Below, piece after piece: positions 53,843 to 61,407 of a stretch of 64,000 nt of DNA (the first letter of the stretch is position 1; each line of letters starts with the position of its first letter). The notes beneath the pieces were generated by a model. It was not told the DNA's origin, searched no databases, and saw nothing but the letters and a program-made list of their open reading frames with translations. A program made the translations under genes and the position numbers. Location of the stretch: IMG/VR virus record IMGVR_UViG_3300035661_000037, positions 1-64,000 of that record, one strand, 5' to 3'. Source of the DNA: a virus.

Positions 53843-54730
53843 TCATAGTGTTTGTGGTTTGTCAACTTGATTCGCCATTTCTGATAACCATTTGTAATAC
53901 TTCAACTCGTGTTTATCTTGGGTGGTGTAGATAGGCATGTCAGGCCAGTGGTGATTACCTTTTGATATGTTCACACTAGCTGGTATCACGCTCAAGTTAC
54001 CCTCCCAATGCAGCCCACTAACATAATTACTAATCAGTGGGACTATGTGGTCAACGTGCCATGAAAACCCAGTAGATATTGTGCGCAACGTGCATAGGTC
54101 GTCTATCTCTGCTAGTATGAAATCGTCAGCCCAGCTTACAAAGGCTTTGCTCATCGAATTTTTACGCTTTATTTTATACTTACGTTTGGTGGCTTTTACT
54201 TTTGATGGCATTCCTTTGGAACACCTAGCCCGCCTATTGTGTTTATCTTCTTTAGATAAACTAGCGTAAACCCCTCGGCTCTTTTCTATAAGCATGTCTC
54301 TATTTTTAGCATAGTACTTAGCCTTATACACGCTACGCTTATCTTTATCCCGCAAACGCTTAGAAATTAATTCATGCTTATTGTTTGCAGCATACACTTT
54401 TGCATAATCCGCCGAACATAGCTTGCATATAGACTCCACCGAGTACCTTCCCAATAGTGCTGGATAATACTCCCCAATAACTTTAGGTATTTTGCAGGTA
54501 GTGCAAGTCTTAAATGTTTCTGGACTGTATTCTGCTGGCGTTTTCGCTAATACCTTTTCCTTGTATGCCGCAGATGCTTTATTATATTTAGGTTTGTCAG
54601 CAACATATCTTCTAGCTGCTCCGAGCGACGCGCATAACTTACACCCAGAACCTATTTTATATACATAGCCGCACGTGGTGCACTTCCTAACAGAATAGCT
54701 TATGGGGTTTCTCATTGGTTTACGCAGCAT
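53843..54730 (-). CDS. HNH homing endonuclease
   Basis: A 295-residue basic protein with two N-terminal zinc-finger-like Cys groups (KCTTCGYVYKIGSGCKLC and TCTTCKIPK...SICKLCSAD), a Lys/Arg-rich middle, and a C-terminal HNH domain: FSWHVDHIVPLISNYVSGLH, then WEGNLSVIPASVNISKGNHH, with the His-x-Asp-His and N-x-x-x-x...N-x-K-G-N-H residues intact. It overlaps the phosphoesterase gene end by 11 bases; the start could also be at 54715. It is probably a free-standing homing endonuclease inserted in the late operon. Confidence 0.85.
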   Translation of the reverse strand: MLRKPMRNPISYSVRKCTTCGYVYKIGSGCKLCASLGAARRYVADKPKYNKASAAYKEKVLAKTPAEYSPETFKTCTTCKIPKVIGEYYPALLGRYSVESICKLCSADYAKVYAANNKHELISKRLRDKDKRSVYKAKYYAKNRDMLIEKSRGVYASLSKEDKHNRRARCSKGMPSKVKATKRKYKIKRKNSMSKAFVSWADDFILAEIDDLCTLRTISTGFSWHVDHIVPLISNYVSGLHWEGNLSVIPASVNISKGNHHWPDMPIYTTQDKHELKYYKWLSEMANQVDKPQTL

Positions 54731-55901
54731 AAACCATTTTCGGAGATATTGTTATTCTCGCTACTTCCCCATATTCTTTATGGTAGGTTATTACCTTAGC
54801 ATCTCGACCAGAAGAATAACCACTACGAGATGAGTAAGAGTCTTTGGCAGTCAATGTACGGTGCTGTTCAACTACCATCAGATTAGACTCTTTAACTCGT
54901 GCGTGGTGGTAGTGCCCCATATGAGCATATGAGTATTTGGTACGTCCGAAAACTTCACGGAACTTAGATACCATCACGTCATCAATGCTGTCAAACTTTA
55001 CTCGGTGGCCATGGTGTACAAAGAGCGATGTGAGTCCGTGCTCGTAGCAGTAGAAAATATCGGGTGAGTCGTTGACACTGACGCGAGGCTCATTAGCATA
55101 TAAGGAAGCCATCATTTCCCGCATCCATACAGATGACGCAATATCGTGATTACCTTCCGCGATAATGATATTTAGGTGTTGGTGTTTCTGCAACAGCATA
55201 GAAATAATCCTACGTAAACTACGTATTGCTACACGTACAACAAGCTGGAAGCGCGCGTCGCTATCCAGAAGGTTCTTACCAGTAGGTGTTTGTGATTCTA
55301 GCCCATCAGTATGTAGCTGATCGCCCATAATTGCTAGGCATCCAGTAGATGCGTCTGGTGACTGCCTGACAGCGGTTGCAAACCAATTTACAAGTAAGTC
55401 CTCAGCTATCTTCAAGTCCCAATCTTCTCCACATTCTATTGACCAACTTTTAGATCCGAGATGAAAATCCGTGATAGGATAAAAGTTAAGTAGAGTATCA
55501 TCAGTATGCGGAATAATCTTGATAGGTTTTTCAGGCGGGATACTTTCCGAAAACGCTTTTGCAGCCTCTTTCAAAAGTTCCTGATACTTGGCATCGTCTA
55601 AGGTCGCCTTAACCCACTGAGCCGATACACCCCCCTCAGCATTGTAAAGTGTTGAGATGCCCTTGGCGATAAACGCATTTGCTACAGGGTGCGTCATGCT
55701 ATGATCTGGTGAGAAACCTTTAGATTCCGCACGGGCTTTGATGCGCTCCATACCTTTGCGAACACTTCTCTCGTTGACACTCAGTAGTTCCTCACAGGCT
55801 CTCCAAGATAGTCCATCAGCACGTGCTCTAACAAACGATTCTTCACGTTCTGTCACACAAAATGGTAGGTACTGTAGCAGTTCTTTAGTTGTCAATGACA
55901 T
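54720..55901 (-). CDS. Metallophosphoesterase with N-terminal HTH
   Basis: A 393-residue protein. Residues about 15-60 form a helix-turn-helix (ADGLSWRACEELLSVNERSV), as in terminase-like or transposase-like DNA-binding domains; the C-terminal two thirds are a calcineurin-like phosphoesterase with ITDFHLGS, IMGDQLHTD, IAEGNHDIAS, FVHHGHRVKFD and MGHYHHA. Such genes occur beside terminase genes in many phages. A DNA-processing role is inferred from the fusion and context. Confidence 0.88.
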   Translation of the reverse strand: MSLTTKELLQYLPFCVTEREESFVRARADGLSWRACEELLSVNERSVRKGMERIKARAESKGFSPDHSMTHPVANAFIAKGISTLYNAEGGVSAQWVKATLDDAKYQELLKEAAKAFSESIPPEKPIKIIPHTDDTLLNFYPITDFHLGSKSWSIECGEDWDLKIAEDLLVNWFATAVRQSPDASTGCLAIMGDQLHTDGLESQTPTGKNLLDSDARFQLVVRVAIRSLRRIISMLLQKHQHLNIIIAEGNHDIASSVWMREMMASLYANEPRVSVNDSPDIFYCYEHGLTSLFVHHGHRVKFDSIDDVMVSKFREVFGRTKYSYAHMGHYHHARVKESNLMVVEQHRTLTAKDSYSSRSGYSSGRDAKVITYHKEYGEVARITISPKMVYAA

Positions 55902-56367
55902 TTATATCTTTCATAAGTGGTTGAAGGACTGGGGCTTGGGTTAATGTGATGTGGATCGTGGGTATGATAGCTTGCTGACCTTCGATAGTTTTCGCGTTCT
56001 CTTGCAATACTTTACCAGTCTTGCCGAGTAGCGTGTAAATCTTAACTTTCTCTGCGAGCGCTGCATCAGGATTCGCCATTACCATTGGCACCCAGTCGTC
56101 GGTGTACAGCTCAAACAAACTCTTGGCTTTGGTCTCTATAGCCCCTGAACCTTTTTTAAGTTCGGATACCGCCATAGTTACAGCTTTGGCAAACTTCTTT
56201 GATTGTTTTAAGAGTTGTAGTTGCCCGATGTCAATGTCAAACTGTTCGCATAACTCGCTCTCAGTCCATGGTTTGTTGAGCATAGCTACACGATTCTCTG
56301 CCATCGCGTAGGCTAACATTTGATCGAATGGGATGTCTTCGGTAGATAGGGGGAGTTGTTCAGTCAT
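55885..56367 (-). CDS. Possible small terminase-like protein, 160 aa
   Basis: A 160-residue acidic protein with an N-terminal helix-turn-helix pattern (WTESELCEQFDIDIGQLQLL) and a helical middle (LFELYTDDWVPMVMANPDAA, then LAEKVKIYTLLGKTGKVLQ) resembling small terminase subunits. It overlaps the phosphoesterase gene by 17 bases. The true large terminase is not in the window, so the assignment rests on the HTH and the gene order only. Confidence 0.45.
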   Translation of the reverse strand: MTEQLPLSTEDIPFDQMLAYAMAENRVAMLNKPWTESELCEQFDIDIGQLQLLKQSKKFAKAVTMAVSELKKGSGAIETKAKSLFELYTDDWVPMVMANPDAALAEKVKIYTLLGKTGKVLQENAKTIEGQQAIIPTIHITLTQAPVLQPLMKDINVIDN

Positions 56368-56411
56368 TTAGGGTGTTTGTGTAACGTGAACGGCATGGCG
56401 TTGGGAACATT

Positions 56412-56723
56412 TTAGATTAGTTCCCTGTATTTTAGCCACGCCTCAAACTCGGCAAGGTCTTCGGCACAAGATATTACAATCGCATACCCGTTGTTAGCTG
56501 TTATAGTGTCTAAAAACTTCTGTTGGTTAGCGGTAACGTTCTTACGCTTCCCCTCAGCCTTTATCTCCAATGCTACGAACAACCCCGTCTTAGTGATGCA
56601 AATAATATCTGCAAGTCCAGTCGTAGCGCCAAAAGCTGAAGGTATTATACTCCAGTTTGGGATGTTGTGTAACTTTAGAAACGCCTTGGTGAGAAGTTTA
56701 ATTTTTCCTTCAGGAGTTGCCAT
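56412..56723 (-). CDS. VRR-NUC domain nuclease
   Basis: A 103-residue protein matching the VRR-NUC fold: SAFGATTGLADIICITKTG with the catalytic Asp, LFVALEIKAEGKRKN with E-x-K, and NQQKFLDTITANNGYAIVIS. VRR-NUC proteins are PD-(D/E)XK nucleases; phage stand-alone versions are thought to cut branched DNA (Holliday-junction-like), useful before packaging. It is preceded by a terminator at 56728-56756, so its expression may need anti-termination or read-through. Confidence 0.88.
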   Translation of the reverse strand: MATPEGKIKLLTKAFLKLHNIPNWSIIPSAFGATTGLADIICITKTGLFVALEIKAEGKRKNVTANQQKFLDTITANNGYAIVISCAEDLAEFEAWLKYRELI

Positions 56724-56727
56724 AATT

Positions 56728-56756
56728 AAAAAGCCCTCTATTTAGTTAAGAGAGCT
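56728..56756 (-). terminator. Rho-independent terminator
   Basis: On the minus strand AGCTCTCT (56756-56749) and AGAGGGCT (56739-56732) pair with one G-U, nine-base loop, followed by TTTTT. It ends the transcript of the structural genes to the right; the VRR-NUC gene begins five bases after its U-tract. Confidence 0.75.
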
Positions 56757-56786
56757 TATACCACTGTTTTATATGTTGTGCAACTG

Positions 56787-57392
56787 TTACGTTAGTGAGG
56801 TATGCTCGTACCACTCTGCTCTAAAGTTACAGAGGTTACCTGTAGTGCCACTTGTTATTCGTATGATGTATTTAGTATTCTGTTTGAGTATTCTTTCAGT
56901 CCCGTACACGCCTGCGCCATCTGACTTGCTGCTACCTGAAGCTGTTCCGCTAGAGTAGACAAATAGTCTAGTACCATCTGTAGTACCTCCAGAGACGGCT
57001 TTGTGTATTGTCAAGCCCGCAGTATTCGTAGAGTTTTCATTGGCGTTGAATGTAGCCTGCAATGTGGTACCTACTTTGTTAGTAGCTCTGAACACCTCTA
57101 CAGTAGTTATAGCTGTGCCGTCCACAGAGAATGTGAAGTGAGGCCAGCTTGTGGTATCAGCAACCGTAAGCAAATAATCTTGAATGGCCGCTGCACCAAG
57201 TGTCACAGAGTCTGCGTATCTATAGGCATCGCCATCATGAACCTCGTGGTGCCCATGGTCTATGGTCATCATCGAATTAGTGACGGTATCTACACGAACG
57301 TTTCTAGGTACTCCTGATGAATCCGTACCTTGCAGCAGCGAGTGTGCCCCACCATCTGTAAACTTCCGTAAACCTGTGTCTATCAATGCCAT
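56787..57392 (-). CDS. Virion structural protein, 201 aa
   Basis: A 201-residue beta-rich protein with MTIDHGHHEVHDGDAYRYAD, TFSVDGTAITTVEVF, ATFNANENSTNTAGLTIHK and KQNTKYIIRITSGTTGN ending WYEH. This arrangement is common in phage virion proteins (H-x-xVH-G...NxNRNS...E-xxLkxNTxYlxRxTS). It is the last gene of a block of structural genes read from the right edge; probably a head decoration or fibre protein. Confidence 0.75.
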   Translation of the reverse strand: MALIDTGLRKFTDGGAHSLLQGTDSSGVPRNVRVDTVTNSMMTIDHGHHEVHDGDAYRYADSVTLGAAAIQDYLLTVADTTSWPHFTFSVDGTAITTVEVFRATNKVGTTLQATFNANENSTNTAGLTIHKAVSGGTTDGTRLFVYSSGTASGSSKSDGAGVYGTERILKQNTKYIIRITSGTTGNLCNFRAEWYEHTSLT

Positions 57393-57940
57393 TATTTCAG
57401 CCCTATGAACTGCGTTTTAGTAAGTGCCTTAGACAACTTGGCATCGAGGTTCAAAATAATCGCGGCCAGCTCTGGTGATATTTCTGCCCGAACAGCCGTA
57501 GCATTTTGAGCCGCCGAAGGTATTGTAGCTAGGTCACCTGTTATGATATTCTGCGTATTTGTAACCGTGTTGACAAGGGCTGCGACCTGTGCCGGATATT
57601 GCTGCACTATAGCAGGTGTGAAATAGGCTGATGGGTAATCATCTGAGAACAGGACACCTGCGACCGATACCTTACTAAGATCAATAAGCAGCTTCCAGCC
57701 ATTTATCAGAAAGTAAGTATCCCCAGTAAAACCGCCGGGTATGATGTCTAGCCCTGTATAGCGCATAGCAGGATAGTACGAGGTATTGTGTTCAACCACC
57801 AACCATCGCACCCATGCTGAATAAAGTTCAGACCTGATATTTAAGGACGTGACTTCATCGTTGACAGTGATTGTTTTATTTTCACCGTCAAAGGTTACTT
57901 TCTGATACAGCCCCCAGTAATCCCAAAACGCGTAAGCCAT
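57392..57940 (-). CDS. Virion structural protein, 182 aa
   Basis: A 182-residue protein: KVTFDGENKTITVNDEVTSL, NIRSELYSAWVRWLVVE, YTGLDIIPGGFTGDTYFLIN. This V-FDG-N-xIxV...LNVRxDLYSxWK-W...G-tYFLxNGWkl pattern is known from a family of phage virion proteins. It overlaps its downstream neighbour by one base. The C-terminal part has helical Ala-rich segments. Confidence 0.75.
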   Translation of the reverse strand: MAYAFWDYWGLYQKVTFDGENKTITVNDEVTSLNIRSELYSAWVRWLVVEHNTSYYPAMRYTGLDIIPGGFTGDTYFLINGWKLLIDLSKVSVAGVLFSDDYPSAYFTPAIVQQYPAQVAALVNTVTNTQNIITGDLATIPSAAQNATAVRAEISPELAAIILNLDAKLSKALTKTQFIGLK

Positions 57941-57943
57941 TGA

Positions 57944-59536
57944 TTAAGCCCTAACCTCATCCCAATTGAAAACTACTGTGACCGTGCCGCCAGCACCGGC
58001 AGAAAGTAGCTTTGCGGTAAATGCCAATTCTACCCACTCCGCGATATTTGCCTTACGCCTAATACCGCTACGATTTTCTTTGAATGTTTTTAAATCAATC
58101 TGCTTGGACTCACCTGCACCTACGATTGTAGAAAACCTGCTTTTTCCGCCAGATATGCCTGTCAATGTTTTATTAATGTCAGCTACCGAGTCCCCTCCGT
58201 GGGAAACCCATGATCCTGCGGCGGCTGTTACACCCCTCCATTGTTCAAACAATATTGGCCCAGAAGATGCACCATTGTATATAGTGAAACTATTAGGGTA
58301 TATCGTCGATCGGTTATTGATAGAATTGAATGTCTGCGATGCACGAATAGCCATTATTGGAGTTGCGGTTGTCGTTGTAACACTAGCCGATGAGTTATCT
58401 GTAAATGCAGCTGTGGCTGGGGTGAATGCCCCTTCGGTTTTTACTACTGAGGAAAATACGCTCATCTCGCTTGTAGATGCTGATGTGCCTGTATTTATTT
58501 GTTCGTACCTTATAGGCAACGACCCCGTACTAATGTAGGACTGGGTACGATTATTATCAGTACCTAACTCGTGGCAAACAATACGCACGCCATCTATGAT
58601 AATACCAAAACGGACAGCCCCTGCTCCTAGGCACTGGTAATCCATCCAGTAGATGTTATTCTTCGTTGGATTTACCATAAATCCAGATAGATTATGCGCA
58701 TCCCCTATACCATCCAGACGGTCACCATCCCACGTGGTTGACGCGAATCTTTCTTCGACTACAGTGCCTGTTGCTTTTGAACGCAATCCGATGTTGAACG
58801 TTGTGCCTTGCATCTCGAAAAATTCGCCATTATCGTCGTCATATAAGCCAAAGCGACGTGTCACGTTATCTTTGCCAGTGTCACCGAGAGCTGCTGTGAA
58901 TTCGATTAAATGCGATACCCCCGCTTGGCACACATGATACTCATCGGTTGTGCGTTGCACTGAATCCCCAGATGCTGTGCCACAAGATAGGCGTACACCA
59001 GACACGTTTGGCAGGTGTGTAAGCGAACCAGCACCCGTTAATACAGTACTAAAGTCGTTCGGTAATGTATCGTAATGGGGGATGTATTCCGCCAATTTGT
59101 GTTGTTGGCTCACCTGTAATTTGCCGAAGGCATCAAACTGTGGAGAACCTTCGGCGAACCTTACGAATGCTGCCCCTATGTTATCTACCGACTGACCATA
59201 TTTAGGATTATTGCCGCCGACAATGACTACGTTCTGGTCATATATAGCGGTGCCAGTTCCAGAAGTCAGCGCATTTGTGACAGCATTTACTTGTAATGCT
59301 TCACCACTATTGACAGCCGCAGGGGAGCCACTCTCTAAAAGGATGTAAACCGTCCCTGTAGAAGCGCTACCAGTTACCTTTATAACCTCACCAGAAACCC
59401 CTGTAGACGGCGTTGTCACTGTATCACCAACTACAAATGGTATCGTTCCACTTGTAAAGTCGATATCCATATATGCTGTATGTGCTACACGCTTGCCGGT
59501 GCTGTCCGGTGGGAATCTTAGATTTTGGTCAGCCAT
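57944..59536 (-). CDS. Virion structural protein, 530 aa
   Basis: A 530-residue, Thr/Gly/Ser-rich, beta-structured protein beginning MADQNLRFPPDSTGKRV. It includes an N-terminal domain around VVGDTVTTPSTGVSGEVIKV (a small beta domain found in fibres), IEFTAALGDTGKDNVTRRFG and FGIIIDGVRIVCHELG. Similar large beta proteins with jelly-roll-like middles are found as virion surface or tail-fibre components. No enzymatic motif is seen. Confidence 0.72.
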   Translation of the reverse strand: MADQNLRFPPDSTGKRVAHTAYMDIDFTSGTIPFVVGDTVTTPSTGVSGEVIKVTGSASTGTVYILLESGSPAAVNSGEALQVNAVTNALTSGTGTAIYDQNVVIVGGNNPKYGQSVDNIGAAFVRFAEGSPQFDAFGKLQVSQQHKLAEYIPHYDTLPNDFSTVLTGAGSLTHLPNVSGVRLSCGTASGDSVQRTTDEYHVCQAGVSHLIEFTAALGDTGKDNVTRRFGLYDDDNGEFFEMQGTTFNIGLRSKATGTVVEERFASTTWDGDRLDGIGDAHNLSGFMVNPTKNNIYWMDYQCLGAGAVRFGIIIDGVRIVCHELGTDNNRTQSYISTGSLPIRYEQINTGTSASTSEMSVFSSVVKTEGAFTPATAAFTDNSSASVTTTTATPIMAIRASQTFNSINNRSTIYPNSFTIYNGASSGPILFEQWRGVTAAAGSWVSHGGDSVADINKTLTGISGGKSRFSTIVGAGESKQIDLKTFKENRSGIRRKANIAEWVELAFTAKLLSAGAGGTVTVVFNWDEVRA

Positions 59537-59560
59537 TTGTTGCTCCTAAGTCATTGGTTT

Positions 59561-61225
59561 TTAAATGAAAGCTCTGTCGGTCTCGCTAACCGCAGAGATA
59601 CTAATTGTTTTCGATGCTGTCAAGCCGCCAGCCGCACTGGTGGCTACCACAACTGGTTTGGCAAATCCTGAGTGTCCCGCCACAAGAGTTACCGCTGTAT
59701 CTGTACCGCCAGTACGCTTCCCAGATTCTGTCTGCCCACTATAGTCATAGTTAAACGCGATTGCAGATGAGCCGATTGTACCAGAAATATCTATGTTACT
59801 CTTATTTCTTACGATAACTGCCGTAGATGTGCCCCAGTCATTCGTGCTAGTAAGATCTGAGTAATACAGCACGTACCAACCGCCAACTAAGTTACTTGAG
59901 AAGTTAAGTACACCGGCGGAAGCATAAGGGTATTCGCGCAGCACCGCAGTATTGTCGTAGAACTGAATGGTGTTGATATCCGCATCCGTCACACCTTCGA
60001 CGCATACCCCTGTACCGCCTCCAGCAGGGTTTGTTGGGGCATATACGCCGCATACTAACTTCGCTGTCCAGTTCATCAGCAGCGATGCAGTCTTCCCGAT
60101 AACGCTAGTCGCTTGTGAGTTGATAGTTGTTGGCTGCAATAACTTCGCTTGGACAAAAGAGTAAATCTGGCGTAGCGTAGCTGTTGACGGTGTTGCTGGA
60201 TTAAGCGTAAAACTTGCACCAGATGCAGCAGGGACTGAACCGGTAAGTGTCACCGTACCCGCTGCCGGAGTACCACTGATTGTGTATGTTCCAGCACCTG
60301 CACCACTATGCACAACCAACGTACCGCCAGTAAAGTTTGCACCGGTGATACCGGCTGCGGCTGTTGTAAACGATGTCGTGCCGTTTGATACGCCATCTAT
60401 GCCTGAGTGAGTACCGATGTCTACAACAATACCATAGTGGTTGACAGAACCTGCTACGCCTGCCCCATCAACGTTCTTGATGAAGCCAGATGTGAAGTAG
60501 TTAATACGCATCTTGTCGTAAGGTGCGATAGGCGTTGTGATAATGTCTGCATATACACCAGTTGCATCTAAATCGTCTGAGTTAGCCAGCAGTAAGTTAA
60601 TCAAATACGCGCCAGTAGTAGATTTACCAGTATCGGCTAGAACCGAGCTAGAATATTTCTTACCGTAGACACGGCAGAAACCTTGTAAGTAGTTTGCATT
60701 AGCTAAGTTACCGTGGGTTGCATCCCCATAAACCTGTACGCCTAAGTTAGCCGCATCTGTGTAGGTGAAGTTAATAGCTGCGCCAAGTGCCGAATCTTTC
60801 TGGTAGTATAGTTGTGCCGCAGTTGACACAGCACCCAGAGATACTACACCAGCGTAAGTTGAGTTTACAGTACCTGATGCTGATGTACCATCTGCTCCTG
60901 GGGTTGTTGCGGTGTATTCGTTCCAGCCGCCATCTCGTAGATACAAACGTGTACTACCTGCGAATGTCCATGTATTGTATCGCGTACCATCAAAGCCAAT
61001 ATTAAACTGCCCTGATAGCGCGTCAATAGTGTAGAAAGGTGGTGGGAAAGCGTTGTAGGTGCTTGACTCCCATAGTTGAATTATTTTAGAGTACAAACTT
61101 TGCCAAGTGCACCCCTCCTTCGCAGTGAGGTTGCCCGCCACGTTCAAGGTTATCTCGCGGGTTGTTGTATTTACTGTCAGCTCTGTACCGACGTTCAAAC
61201 TGCTTTTGTTCGTGATTTTCGCCAT
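59561..61225 (-). CDS. Virion structural protein, 554 aa
   Basis: A 554-residue beta-rich protein starting MAKITNKSSLNVGTELTVNT, with WTFAGSTRLYLRDGGWNEYT, AAITGANFTGGTLVVHSGAG-type domain (a GAGAGTYTISG...AGTVTLTGSVP insert) and SLLMNWTAKLVCGVY. The pattern matches other large phage structural proteins that follow a beta-helix protein. AAGGAG, shared with the end of the preceding 59-residue gene, is the ribosome binding site. Confidence 0.72.
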   Translation of the reverse strand: MAKITNKSSLNVGTELTVNTTTREITLNVAGNLTAKEGCTWQSLYSKIIQLWESSTYNAFPPPFYTIDALSGQFNIGFDGTRYNTWTFAGSTRLYLRDGGWNEYTATTPGADGTSASGTVNSTYAGVVSLGAVSTAAQLYYQKDSALGAAINFTYTDAANLGVQVYGDATHGNLANANYLQGFCRVYGKKYSSSVLADTGKSTTGAYLINLLLANSDDLDATGVYADIITTPIAPYDKMRINYFTSGFIKNVDGAGVAGSVNHYGIVVDIGTHSGIDGVSNGTTSFTTAAAGITGANFTGGTLVVHSGAGAGTYTISGTPAAGTVTLTGSVPAASGASFTLNPATPSTATLRQIYSFVQAKLLQPTTINSQATSVIGKTASLLMNWTAKLVCGVYAPTNPAGGGTGVCVEGVTDADINTIQFYDNTAVLREYPYASAGVLNFSSNLVGGWYVLYYSDLTSTNDWGTSTAVIVRNKSNIDISGTIGSSAIAFNYDYSGQTESGKRTGGTDTAVTLVAGHSGFAKPVVVATSAAGGLTASKTISISAVSETDRAFI

Positions 61226-61227
61226 GA

Positions 61228-61407
61228 TTAATTCTCCTTAACATCTATAATATAATTGCTTGTGATGAGTCGGTAATTCTCAGACCCCAACTCTATGATT
61301 GATTCTGGTGTAAACTCTAATCCGTTCGGCAATATGATGGGGTAGCTATCCGTAAATGACGCCCCAACGAACTGTCTATCTGTAGTGACCATTATTGTAA
61401 GGTTCAT
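61228..61407 (-). CDS. Hypothetical protein, 59 aa
   Basis: A 59-codon ORF overlapping the stop of the 859-residue gene by ATGA and ending two bases before the next start, with its final codons (GTTAAGGAGAAT) acting as ribosome binding site for that gene. The product begins MNLTIMVTTDRQFVGASFTD and looks beta-structured. The compact coupling on both sides makes it a likely real gene. Confidence 0.65.
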   Translation of the reverse strand: MNLTIMVTTDRQFVGASFTDSYPIILPNGLEFTPESIIELGSENYRLITSNYIIDVKEN